Assembly (NCBI GenBank): GCA_038243635.1
Contig: JBBSQW010000004.1
Location: forward strand, 62,001 to 126,000
DNA from: Pseudopedobacter sp038243635
Lineage (GTDB): Bacteria > Bacteroidota > Bacteroidia > Sphingobacteriales > Sphingobacteriaceae
Reading direction: 5' to 3'
DNA: 64,000 bases
In this document: positions 25,800 through 33,861 of the stretch, in pieces
How positions within the stretch are numbered: position 1 is the first letter of the stretch
Layout of the letters: each line of letters starts with the position of its first letter
Notes under the pieces: generated by a model
The model's database searches: none
Told to the model about the DNA's origin: nothing
Seen by the model: the letters and a program-made list of their open reading frames with translations, nothing else
Program-made: the position numbers and the translations under genes

Positions 25800-26130
25800 G
25801 ATAGCTTTGACGGAGCGAGTTATCCATATATTCAACGCAATTGGTCTAATAGAAAACTTTGTAGATGAGATTTCTGAAGGTATATTTTTAAAAGATGTAA
25901 AATTGCAAAGCGCAGTGCAGTACCAGTTTTTAATAATTGGCGAGGCAGTAAAATATATAGATCACACTGCTTTAGAACAATACCCCTACCCATGGCATAT
26001 TCCACGATCTTTCAGAAATTTTATTATTCATGAATATCATGGTGTTAAAATGGAACGTATCTTTTACGCATCGAAAGATTTACAGTTGCTAAAAACACAG
26101 ATACGCTTGATTTTAGAGAACGAATGTTAG
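25792..26130 (+). CDS. HEPN-domain protein (HepT-like toxin, DUF86)
   Basis: The 112-residue all-helical protein carries the full RX4HXY motif: R75, H80 and Y82 in RNFIIHEY. In HepT-type HEPN ribonucleases the Arg and His are catalytic and the Tyr is the residue AMPylated by MntA. The FLIIGEAVKYI segment is typical of DUF86. It starts 8 bp inside the MNT gene (ATGGATAA), so antitoxin and toxin are translationally coupled. The predicted activity is RNA cleavage. An intact motif suggests a live toxin rather than a relic. Confidence 0.85.
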   Translation: MDKIALTERVIHIFNAIGLIENFVDEISEGIFLKDVKLQSAVQYQFLIIGEAVKYIDHTALEQYPYPWHIPRSFRNFIIHEYHGVKMERIFYASKDLQLLKTQIRLILENEC

Positions 26131-26133
26131 AGC

Positions 26134-27128
26134 TTATCTTTTTGCTAAGATATCTTCGATTATCAAATCTGCATGAACTCTAGAGTTTTCTATAAACCAA
26201 AGATGTGTATCCATTCCGCCGCAAACTACACCTGCCAAATACATTCCTTTTTGATTGGTTTCCATGGTTTCTGGATTATGTTGAGGATATCGTTGAAAAT
26301 TATCACTTAACAAAACACCCATTTTTTGTAAGAAACTAAAATTTGGTTGATAGCCTGTTAATGCTAATACAAAATCGTTTGGAATAGCAACTTCTTCTTT
26401 TTCTGTTTGGATGGTTACTGATTCCTCCGTAATAGCTTTAAGCTGCGCATTAAAATACGCTTTAATACTTCCTTCCTCAATTCGATTGATAATATCTGGA
26501 CGAACCCAATATTTAACCCGCTCTCCTATTTCATTTGCTCTAACAACCATGGTAACGTTAGCGCCTTTGCGATAACATTCTAAAGCAGCATCAACAGAAG
26601 AATTGCTTGCACCAACTACCACCACATTTTGCATAGCAAAGAAATGTGGGTCTTTATAATAATGGTTAACTTTTGGAAGGTCTTCTCCTGGGATATTTAA
26701 TAAAGCAGGTATATCATAAAAACCGGTTGCAATAATAATATTCCTGCTGTGGTATTTAGCTTTCGCTGTTTTTACTTCAAACAAACAGCTTTCTTCGTTT
26801 TTATGTACTTCATCAACTGCTTCAAAAAGATTTACTTTAAGCTCAAACTTATTGGTTACCCTTCGGTAATATTCCAAAGCTTCTGCTCTTGTTGGTTTAG
26901 GGTTGTTTGACACAAAAGGTACACCGCCAATTTCTAATTTTTCTGAAGTTGAAAAAAAGTCATGTTTTGCGGATAATTGTAAAGCGAATTTACTAAACAT
27001 CCTTTATCAATAACCAAATACGTTAAACCCGATTCTTTAGCTTTAATTGCACAAGCCAAACCAATTGGACCTGCGCCAATTATAACAATATCATAACTAT
27101 TAATGGATTTATCGTACTTGCTGTTCAA
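26134..27128 (-). pseudogene. YpdA-type FAD/NADPH disulfide reductase, frameshifted
   Basis: The product resembles the YpdA family (putative bacillithiol-disulfide reductase), with FAD motif DIVIIGAGPIGLACAI near the start and NADPH motif VVVVGASNSSVDAALE in the second half. The N-terminal part (from a TTG at 27128) runs out of frame at NMTFF, and the rest continues in another frame as FFSTSEKLEIGG. The switch falls at a run of seven A (26952-26958, plus strand); eight would restore one frame of about 331 residues. Either the gene has a recent one-base deletion, or this is a homopolymer sequencing error, or slippage occurs. The family call is good; integrity is uncertain. Confidence 0.8.
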
Positions 27129-27260
27129 ACCTGTATTTTATAATTAAAATGTGTATTGCACTAACGATGGATTGACTTCGTTTTTTTATTCTTAAAAACT
27201 TATCAAACTAATAAAAAAAGATAAAATGGACAGTGTGTTAAAGCGCCATAAGTAACGAAA

Positions 27261-27290
27261 TAAAAAAGGGTTCTAAAAAATAAAACCCTC
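27261..27290 (-). terminator. Terminator after iscX
   Basis: On the minus strand AGGGTT and AACCCT arms are followed by TTTTTTA. It lies just past the iscX stop at the end of the ccmE-ccmF-DUF2520-fdx-iscX gene row. Confidence 0.7.
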
Positions 27291-27297
27291 CTACCAA

Positions 27298-27540
27298 TTA
27301 CTGATTATCTCGCCACTCGTACACCCAACCAGATTGTATCTGCTCTAAATGTCCTTCGTTACATTCTTCTTTTGTTCCTTTAAAATTAGGCAAATTTAAT
27401 ACCCAATCCATTAAATCCGTAAATCTAACCCGGTAAATTTTCGGCTCACCAAAGTCGTCTCCAAATTTTTCATATAATCCCATGCAGATATCTTCATGGT
27501 CATTCCAATGTATTGGAAGTGCAAATTTATCTTGATCCAT
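27298..27540 (-). CDS. IscX-like Fe-S assembly protein
   Basis: This small acidic 80-residue protein matches the IscX/YfhJ pattern: IHWNDHEDICMGLYEKFGDDF at the N-terminus, then RVRFTDLMDWVLNLPNF and a C-terminal WVYEWRDNQ. IscX is thought to bind iron and IscS and to tune Fe-S assembly. In this phylum it is usually found without a complete isc operon. Here it sits 9 bp downstream of a 2Fe-2S ferredoxin, as in isc operons, and the two are probably cotranscribed. Confidence 0.8.
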   Translation of the reverse strand: MDQDKFALPIHWNDHEDICMGLYEKFGDDFGEPKIYRVRFTDLMDWVLNLPNFKGTKEECNEGHLEQIQSGWVYEWRDNQ

Positions 27541-27549
27541 ATTGTATTT

Positions 27550-27882
27550 TTAATGTCCTAGAAATTGTGATTGATCTGGGATGGTAACTTCGATATCGCC
27601 ATCAATTAATACGCATTGACAACCAAGTCTAGAGCTTATTTTTGGATTAATCGCCCTATCAATAAAGTCCTCTTCTTTATCAGAAATTTCTTGAACGCTG
27701 TCTTCGCCTTTATTTAAATATACGTGGCAAGTACTGCATCCGCAAACGCCACCACAATTATGTTGTAATTCTATTCCGTTATCTAAACAAACATCTAATA
27801 CAGATTCACCTACAGCAATAGGCAACTCTAAACTTTCATGTCCTTTTTCTTCGAAATTTATCTTTAGTTTAAAAATATTCAT
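27550..27882 (-). CDS. fdx: 2Fe-2S ferredoxin (adrenodoxin/ISC type)
   Basis: A 110-residue plant/vertebrate-type ferredoxin domain with the cluster ligands in CGGVCGCSTC and the fourth cysteine in RLGCQC. The ligand spacing CX5CX2C and the acidic helix (QEISDKEEDFID) place it with adrenodoxin/Fdx-type proteins that supply electrons for Fe-S cluster assembly. Its neighbour iscX supports that role. It lies 20 bp downstream of the DUF2520 gene on the same strand. Confidence 0.9.
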   Translation of the reverse strand: MNIFKLKINFEEKGHESLELPIAVGESVLDVCLDNGIELQHNCGGVCGCSTCHVYLNKGEDSVQEISDKEEDFIDRAINPKISSRLGCQCVLIDGDIEVTIPDQSQFLGH

Positions 27883-27902
27883 ACTGCCGTAAAAGTAAGA
27901 AT

Positions 27903-28688
27903 TTATTTGACTGGGCTTTTAGGTGCGAGGTGCTTTTTTACGATGTTTTGACTGATTAAACGATATAATTCATACCATTCGGGATTAGCTTGCAATATCT
28001 CTAAATGCTTAGTCATTATATCTTCATCATTTCTTTTTGCAGGACCTGTTTGCACATTCTCGGGAACATTATTTGTGATTTTATTTATCGTTTCAAAAAT
28101 CAACGGTTTAATTAAATCAAAGCTTAATGATGATTTCTCTAATAGATCTTGAGAAACGGTGTAAAGATAGTTTGTAAAATTACACGCAAAAACAGCAGCA
28201 ATATGAAGAACAACGCGAGCAGCTGAATCTATAACTTGTACTTTATCACTTACCGTTCTGGCAAGATTTAAAACTAAGTTCTGAGTTTGGTTATCGCTTC
28301 CTTCAATACATAAAGGGACTTTACTAAAATCTAGGTCAACATTTTTTGAGAAAGTTTGCAAAGGATATAAAACTGCTGATTTGGAGTGCATATTCAACAC
28401 AGAAATATCGGTTGAACCAGATGTATGTACTACTATTTGACCCAATCTTTTGGGAATTTGACTAGCAACGACAGCAATAGCGTCATCTTTTATGGCAATG
28501 ATAACCAACTCCACATCGTCACTAATATCTTTAAAATCAACAATAGCCGTAGCCCCAATTTCTAAAGCTAAGGCTATTGCGTTTTGATTATTTCTACTCC
28601 AAACCTGAACAACAGAGCATCCACTTTTAACTAAAGCTTTGCTCAAATGCGTGGCAACATTTCCGGTGCCTAGCATTGCTATCTTCAT
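27903..28688 (-). CDS. Rossmann-fold protein with DUF2520 domain
   Basis: A 261-residue protein with an N-terminal NAD(P)-binding fold (MKIAMLGTGNVATHLSKAL), similar to pyrroline-5-carboxylate reductase and ketopantoate reductase folds, followed by an all-helical C-terminal domain of the DUF2520 type (RVVLHIAAVFACNFTNYL). The enzymatic substrate is unknown. The start overlaps the ccmF stop by 4 bp (ATGA), so it is translated from the cytochrome c maturation transcript. Family assignment is from recalled pattern and context. Confidence 0.8.
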   Translation of the reverse strand: MKIAMLGTGNVATHLSKALVKSGCSVVQVWSRNNQNAIALALEIGATAIVDFKDISDDVELVIIAIKDDAIAVVASQIPKRLGQIVVHTSGSTDISVLNMHSKSAVLYPLQTFSKNVDLDFSKVPLCIEGSDNQTQNLVLNLARTVSDKVQVIDSAARVVLHIAAVFACNFTNYLYTVSQDLLEKSSLSFDLIKPLIFETINKITNNVPENVQTGPAKRNDEDIMTKHLEILQANPEWYELYRLISQNIVKKHLAPKSPVK

Positions 28689-31132
28689 GCACCTTTAACT
28701 TCTTTTGCTCTTCTAAAAATTGATAGAATAAAACCAATCACCATAACAATGGTACCGCCCCAAAACAAGTTGATGTAAGGAAATTCTATCGCTTTAAGCA
28801 CTATCCAGTCTTTCTTTTCTTCTTTCGGCTTTTCGTAAACCGTTAGCTCCATTTTGTTTTTTTCTGGAAGCACATTGGTAAACCTCAGTTTTAAGCCAGC
28901 TTCATCTACTTTTTTACCAAAATCAACTTTTGCGTTTCCTTTGATTAAGAAAATAGGTTCTGCGTTGTAAACTGTTTCATTTGCATGAACTTCTAAATTT
29001 AAGCCAATGGCAACATCCTTATCTGTCAATGGAATATCATTGATCTTAGCATCTTTGTTAATACTCTTTACTAACAAAAATCCATTTCTGAAGCGCACCG
29101 TATCACCCACTACAACTTCGTGAACAACTGGCTTTTGATAATTTTCATCGTCAGAATGCCCTTCGTGATCTTCGTGATGATCTTCCTCTTTCAATGGCAC
29201 ACTGCTTACATGAGTGTAAATGTCATGGAAAATGTAATGCTTAGTATCAGGCGAAGCTATAATTTGCTTCATCTTGGCATTTTGTTGTGCATTTGGGTAA
29301 AGGTTGAAATTTTCCGAAATCTTCCCGTCAGCATCAATAACCTTATAGTTCACTTTGTAATAAGTGTTTACACCTGATGTGGAATCGCCCATGTAAGTAA
29401 CGGAATACCTATCCATTTTGGTAGCTTCATTTTTATAAAGGATGATATTTTCTCTTGGATTATTATTTTTAGCAAACTCGTCACCAAAACCAATACCTGT
29501 AGTGTTTAAAGAAACCACCTTGCTATTGGCAGCTGCAATTAAAGCACCAACCAAGAGCATTGCAAAGCCAATATGCGCAACTGCAGAGCCCGAGAGTTTC
29601 CACTTACCTTTAAAAGCTTCACTTAGCACATTTCCATTACATAGTATAGAGAAAATAGCAGCCCAAGTCATTAAAATGTACATCACGTTTCCGTAGATAT
29701 CTACCACGTAAACAAATATGGCTGTTAATATTATGGCAACTACAAATGAAACAGAAAGACTTATAAAGAACTTACGAACGTTTGTTTGTTTGTATTTTAG
29801 AAACTGTGAGAAACCTGAGATTGTTGCAATCACAAATGCAAAAGCAATCTGCCATTTATTATAATGCTGAATAGCATCTGTAGGTGGTGCAATATCAGTT
29901 CCGAAAATTGCATTAAAAACAGGAATTGAAGTGGTAGCGATAATTTGTATACAAGAAACAAATAACACTACAGCACCTATGAACAACCAAAATTCACGTG
30001 AATAAGTGTCCTCATCTTTCTTAGTGATTGGCAATTTCTTCCAATTGAAGATAAACAGCCCCAACGGAAGGAAAAAGAAGACGCTCAAATAAACAAGCAA
30101 CTGCGTATCCATACCCATAGAGGTAAAAGCATGTACAGATGTTTCTCCTAAAATTCCGCTTCGGGTTAAGAACGAAGCATATAAAACCAGTACAAAACTG
30201 ATGATGACTAAAAAGGCAGCAGTAAAATACGAATGACCCGTGTTTTTAAAAGCAATCATTACGTGTACCCCTGCAATTAAGGTTAACCATGGAATAATTG
30301 ATGCGTTTTCTACCGGATCCCAAGCCCAAAAACCTCCGAAGTTTAAAGCCTCATACGCCCAAAAAGAACCCATAATAATTCCGGTTCCTAAAATCATTAC
30401 CGCAAAAAGCGCCCAGGGCATTGCCGGTTTAACCCAATCTGCATATCGTTTCTGCCACAATCCGGCTACAGCATAAGCAAACGGAACAATCATTGACGCA
30501 AACCCCAAGAACAACGTTGGCGGATGGATAACCATCCAATAGTTTTGCAATAATGGGTTTAGCCCGTTTCCATCTTGGATCATTGATAAATAATCGGCTC
30601 TGGCAAAAATTGGCGCTTCCATTGCATCCCTTAGCAATACAAACGGCGATGAACCTATTTTAGCTCCAAAAATTTCGACACCTAAAATCATTGTAGTCAA
30701 AAAGACTTGCGAAAGCGCAATGATTGTCATCACGCTGTTTTCCCAACTCTTTGCCTTTACCATTACAATACAGCCTAATAAGCCTTGCCAAAACCCCCAA
30801 AGCCAAAAACTACCTTCTTGACCTTCCCAAAAACAGGAGATAATGTAATAGACAGGCAACGTTTTAGACGAGTGTGCCCATGCATAATGGTATTCGAAAA
30901 GATGATTGAAAATAATATAGAATAAGCAAACGCCAACGCCTACGATAGCAACAAGGTTAAGTCGGTAAGCTAACCGACCGATTTTTTGCCATGATAAATC
31001 TAATTTGTCTTTAGCTGTAGTTGCGAAGAAATAACTGATTAATGCTAATACCGATGCACCGATAGATAGTACAATGAAAAATTGACCGAGTTTCCCCGGT
31101 AACAGGCTTTCACCCGTAAATTGGATATCCAT
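28685..31132 (-). CDS. ccmF: Cytochrome c maturation protein CcmF
   Basis: This 815-residue membrane protein attaches heme to apocytochrome c in the system I pathway. It has many membrane segments and the tryptophan-rich WWD domain (NFGGFWAWDPVENAS, with SFWLWGFW earlier). Conserved histidines are seen in NYWMVIHPPTLFLG and LGETSVHAFT. A long soluble region (about 590-770) rich in His/Asp/Glu (DHHEDHEGHSDDE at about 660) precedes the last membrane segment. It follows ccmE by 6 bp. Confidence 0.95.
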   Translation of the reverse strand: MDIQFTGESLLPGKLGQFFIVLSIGASVLALISYFFATTAKDKLDLSWQKIGRLAYRLNLVAIVGVGVCLFYIIFNHLFEYHYAWAHSSKTLPVYYIISCFWEGQEGSFWLWGFWQGLLGCIVMVKAKSWENSVMTIIALSQVFLTTMILGVEIFGAKIGSSPFVLLRDAMEAPIFARADYLSMIQDGNGLNPLLQNYWMVIHPPTLFLGFASMIVPFAYAVAGLWQKRYADWVKPAMPWALFAVMILGTGIIMGSFWAYEALNFGGFWAWDPVENASIIPWLTLIAGVHVMIAFKNTGHSYFTAAFLVIISFVLVLYASFLTRSGILGETSVHAFTSMGMDTQLLVYLSVFFFLPLGLFIFNWKKLPITKKDEDTYSREFWLFIGAVVLFVSCIQIIATTSIPVFNAIFGTDIAPPTDAIQHYNKWQIAFAFVIATISGFSQFLKYKQTNVRKFFISLSVSFVVAIILTAIFVYVVDIYGNVMYILMTWAAIFSILCNGNVLSEAFKGKWKLSGSAVAHIGFAMLLVGALIAAANSKVVSLNTTGIGFGDEFAKNNNPRENIILYKNEATKMDRYSVTYMGDSTSGVNTYYKVNYKVIDADGKISENFNLYPNAQQNAKMKQIIASPDTKHYIFHDIYTHVSSVPLKEEDHHEDHEGHSDDENYQKPVVHEVVVGDTVRFRNGFLLVKSINKDAKINDIPLTDKDVAIGLNLEVHANETVYNAEPIFLIKGNAKVDFGKKVDEAGLKLRFTNVLPEKNKMELTVYEKPKEEKKDWIVLKAIEFPYINLFWGGTIVMVIGFILSIFRRAKEVKGA

Positions 31133-31138
31133 TAAAAA

Positions 31139-31546
31139 TTATATTTTACCTTGAGCTGTAACTTCTTTAACCTCTATTTTGTCTTCGGTGTATTTAGATG
31201 GGCATTTCATCAAAATCTTACTTGCATGAAACTCTTCACCTAACATTTCGCCAGTTAACACGATTTGTTCAGAACGTTCAAAATCTTGTGGTTTAGCGCC
31301 AGTAAAAACCACTTTACAGTTTTTACCATTATTATCGTTCACATAAAAAGAAAAGTAATTTGCATCCTGTTGTGGGTTGTAAAACATCTCTTTCGATAAA
31401 TCTAATTTACCCACTACATGAAGTTCCTTTTTAGTTTTAATAGCTTCTGAAAAAGAACCATAAGTACTGCTATCTGCATAAGTACTGACAATTGCACCAA
31501 TTGCAATGGCAATAATTATCATCCCAATGATTGAACTTTTTTTCAT
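31139..31546 (-). CDS. ccmE: Heme chaperone CcmE, CXXXY variant
   Basis: CcmE is membrane-anchored and carries heme from CcmC to CcmF in the periplasm. The single N-terminal membrane segment (IIGMIIIAIAIGAIV) precedes a beta-barrel with the usual LHVVGKL and VVFTGAKPQDF elements. At the heme-attachment site the usual HXXXY is replaced by C115-P-S-K-Y119, the CXXXY form known from archaea and some anaerobic bacteria. It is directly upstream of ccmF and has its own -7 box. Confidence 0.92.
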   Translation of the reverse strand: MKKSSIIGMIIIAIAIGAIVSTYADSSTYGSFSEAIKTKKELHVVGKLDLSKEMFYNPQQDANYFSFYVNDNNGKNCKVVFTGAKPQDFERSEQIVLTGEMLGEEFHASKILMKCPSKYTEDKIEVKEVTAQGKI

Positions 31547-31575
31547 GATATTATAAATTGATGTAATTTAATTTG

Positions 31576-31583
31576 CAAAAATA
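31576..31583 (-). promoter_or_regulatory. -7 box of ccmE
   Basis: The minus strand reads TATTTTTG, exact TAnnTTTG, about 30 bp upstream of the ccmE ATG. It makes the short frame overlapping the ccmE start (31543-31737) unlikely to be a real gene. Confidence 0.55.
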
Positions 31584-31749
31584 CAAATAGCAAAGTACAG
31601 GAGCTAATGATAACAAAAATGTTATCTATTAAGAATCGTTCTAAATAATAAATTTTGGCATTCTCAGAAGTAAAAACAGCTAAAAAAATAGAAATGTGTT
31701 GTTTAATAAACAGTTTCAACGTTGGCAATACACGCATCTTCGCTGTGAT

Positions 31750-32556
31750 TTATTTTCCCCAAATATTATTCTGAACCAAATTAATTTTATCTTCAAAAAA
31801 GAGCTGTGTACTGCTTTCGAAAGAACTAGTTTTATCTGACACAAAAAACTGATATCTTGGTTTTCCTAACGAAGTATTTAAAAGGTTCAAAGCTGTCAGT
31901 CTCCGCTTTACATCATCAGCCACGATTTCTGCGGTGTTTAAAATTTCTATCTTATTATCAAAGTATTCTTCAATTTCTTTACGGATGAGCGGATAATGCG
32001 TACACGCCAAAATTAAAGAATCTATCTTTTTAAGCTTTGGAGATGACAGATAAGCGTTTATAATCGTTTTACTGATGTTATTTTGAAAAAACCCTTCCTC
32101 AATCATGGGTGCAAGTAACGGCGTAGCAAGAGATTGTACTTTTACATTTGCCATAGCAGATTTTAGCTTTACTGCATATATATCCGACTTTATGGTTGCC
32201 TTTGTAGCGATTACGCCAATTCTCTGATAATGCTTTTGTTCACCACAAAAGTCTACAACTGGGTCAATTACATTTAAAATTGGCAAACTATCTCCTAAAA
32301 ACTCTTTTAAATCTGCAAAACCTAAAGATGACGCCGTATTACACGCAATAACAATTGCTTTACAGCCTTGAGCCTGCAAAAACTTGCCAATCTTTAGACT
32401 GTAATATTTAATGGCTTCGGCAGATTTATCACCGTAAGGCATGTGTGCCGTATCACCAAAATAAATTAGGTTTTCATGAGGCAATTCTTTACGAATGGCA
32501 TTTGCCACGGTTAATCCCCCTATACCCGAATCAAAAATTCCTATTGGATTTTGCAT
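31750..32556 (-). CDS. murI: Glutamate racemase
   Basis: MurI interconverts L- and D-glutamate to supply D-Glu for peptidoglycan. The protein has the N-terminal PIGIFDSGIGGLTVA, the first catalytic cysteine in IACNTASS and the second in LACTHYPLI, plus the FGDTAHMPYG block. Length (268) is normal. It lies at the end of the envelope-biogenesis gene row, separated from the second ompH gene by a terminator, so it is probably transcribed on its own. Confidence 0.97.
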   Translation of the reverse strand: MQNPIGIFDSGIGGLTVANAIRKELPHENLIYFGDTAHMPYGDKSAEAIKYYSLKIGKFLQAQGCKAIVIACNTASSLGFADLKEFLGDSLPILNVIDPVVDFCGEQKHYQRIGVIATKATIKSDIYAVKLKSAMANVKVQSLATPLLAPMIEEGFFQNNISKTIINAYLSSPKLKKIDSLILACTHYPLIRKEIEEYFDNKIEILNTAEIVADDVKRRLTALNLLNTSLGKPRYQFFVSDKTSSFESSTQLFFEDKINLVQNNIWGK

Positions 32557-32676
32557 CTTTTAAGCTTATTGCTAAAAGCGAAAAGCTTAAAGCTATTGAA
32601 CGAAAATAGTAATTTAAAATAAGCTTAAGACTTAAAAACAAAGCTTAAAGCCACCCGACATAAAAACTTTAAAATA

Positions 32677-32710
32677 AAAATGCGAAGCAGATTTTGTCGC
32701 TTCGCATTTT
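32677..32710 (-). terminator. Terminator of the bamA-ompH-ompH operon
   Basis: AAAATGCGAAGC and GCTTCGCATTTT pair perfectly over a 10-nt loop, and the minus strand continues TTTATTTT. It lies 36 bp past the stop of the downstream ompH gene. Confidence 0.9.
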
Positions 32711-32745
32711 GCTTTAAGCTTTACGCCTTCGGCTTTAAACTTGGA

Positions 32746-33258
32746 TTATTTCAATCCTAATTTTGTTTTAACTTCTGTCATGATGTTAATTCCACCATCA
32801 AAGTAAACAATACCTGGTTGTGTAGTATCAAAAACGTAAGCGTAACCTTTTTCTTTTGCAACAACTTTTACAGCGTCTTCGGCTTTCTTCAAAATTGGAT
32901 CGTATAATTCTCCTCTTTTCTTTTCAAAATCGTCACCAGCTTTTTGTTGAAATTCTTCTATACGCTTTTGTAAATCCTGAATTTCTTTGACCTTTGCTTC
33001 TTTCAATGCCTCACTCAAAGTTTTTTCTTTACCTTGAAAATCCTGTACTTTAGTTTGATACTCTGTGTACATCGTTTTTCCGTCAGCATCTAATGACTCT
33101 TTAAAAACTGCCAACTGCTTGTCCGCAGTTGCTACTTCTGGCATAGCCTTAATTAATTCTGCGGAGTTAATATGAGCAATCTTTTGCTGTGCATTAACTA
33201 AATTACCTGCAAATAATAATCCTCCTGCTACTAATGCAATTTTAAATAATTTTTTCAT
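32746..33258 (-). CDS. OmpH/Skp-family periplasmic chaperone (second copy)
   Basis: This 170-residue exported protein has a signal peptide (cleaved near NAQQ), the family start KIAHINSAELIKAMPE, and a long helical coiled-coil arm (about 45-125, rich in Lys/Glu/Gln). It ends in the beta-strand block YAYVFDTTQPGIVYFDGG. Skp-type trimers hold unfolded outer-membrane proteins on their way to BamA. It follows the other Skp gene by 49 bp in the bamA operon. Confidence 0.92.
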   Translation of the reverse strand: MKKLFKIALVAGGLLFAGNLVNAQQKIAHINSAELIKAMPEVATADKQLAVFKESLDADGKTMYTEYQTKVQDFQGKEKTLSEALKEAKVKEIQDLQKRIEEFQQKAGDDFEKKRGELYDPILKKAEDAVKVVAKEKGYAYVFDTTQPGIVYFDGGINIMTEVKTKLGLK

Positions 33259-33307
33259 TCTTTTAGTTGGGTGTTAATTTAATTCTACGAGTTTAAAATA
33301 AATATTG

Positions 33308-33835
33308 CTATTTAGCAAATGTTCCTGGCTTATAACCTAATTTCACTATTACTTGGTTGGTGGCGTCAAAGTTAGGTCTTGCAAATAACAAGGTAACTGT
33401 ACTTTTATCTACCACCATATCAATACTTTCCGAGTTTGCATATTCCTCAACGGCTTTTGCAACTTTATCTTGTATTGGTTTTATTAATCTTAATTTTTCT
33501 TTATAAAGTTCACCTTCGTAACCAAATTTCTGCTGTTGCATGTCATTGGCTTCTTTTTCTTTCTGTGAAATATCAGCCTCACGTTTCTTTTTCATATCGT
33601 CAGTTAACAATACTTGATCTGCCTGAAAATCATTCCTCATCTTTTCAACCTCCACAAACTTTGCGTCAATATCGCTCTGCCACTTTTGCGCCGAAGCATT
33701 TAACTGCTTTTGTGCCGATGAATACTCAGGAATATGTTTTAATATATATTCTGAATCTACATAAGACAAACGTTGCGCGTGTGCTGTTAAACAAAGCATA
33801 ACGATGAATATAGGAAGAATGATATATTTTTTCAT
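33308..33835 (-). CDS. OmpH/Skp-family periplasmic chaperone (first copy)
   Basis: This is a paralog of the next gene, 175 residues, with a signal peptide (MLCLTAHAQ), RLSYVDSEYILKHIPEY, and a charged coiled-coil with DADISQKEKEANDMQQQK-like composition. It ends in a beta-strand region (IDMVVDKSTVTLLFARP). Paired skp genes directly after bamA are the usual arrangement in Bacteroidota. They probably form trimeric jellyfish-like chaperones for outer-membrane proteins; whether homo- or heterotrimers cannot be seen. It starts 26 bp after bamA. Confidence 0.92.
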   Translation of the reverse strand: MKKYIILPIFIVMLCLTAHAQRLSYVDSEYILKHIPEYSSAQKQLNASAQKWQSDIDAKFVEVEKMRNDFQADQVLLTDDMKKKREADISQKEKEANDMQQQKFGYEGELYKEKLRLIKPIQDKVAKAVEEYANSESIDMVVDKSTVTLLFARPNFDATNQVIVKLGYKPGTFAK

Positions 33836-33861
33836 TTATTGTCGCTTAAAATTTACAATTC

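Noticed and set aside
31543..31737. 64-codon minus-strand frame overlapping the ccmE start by 4 bp, considered as a CcmD-like gene
   Set aside because: The exact -7 box of ccmE lies within it, and the sequence lacks the CcmD pattern of one clean helix with a charged tail.
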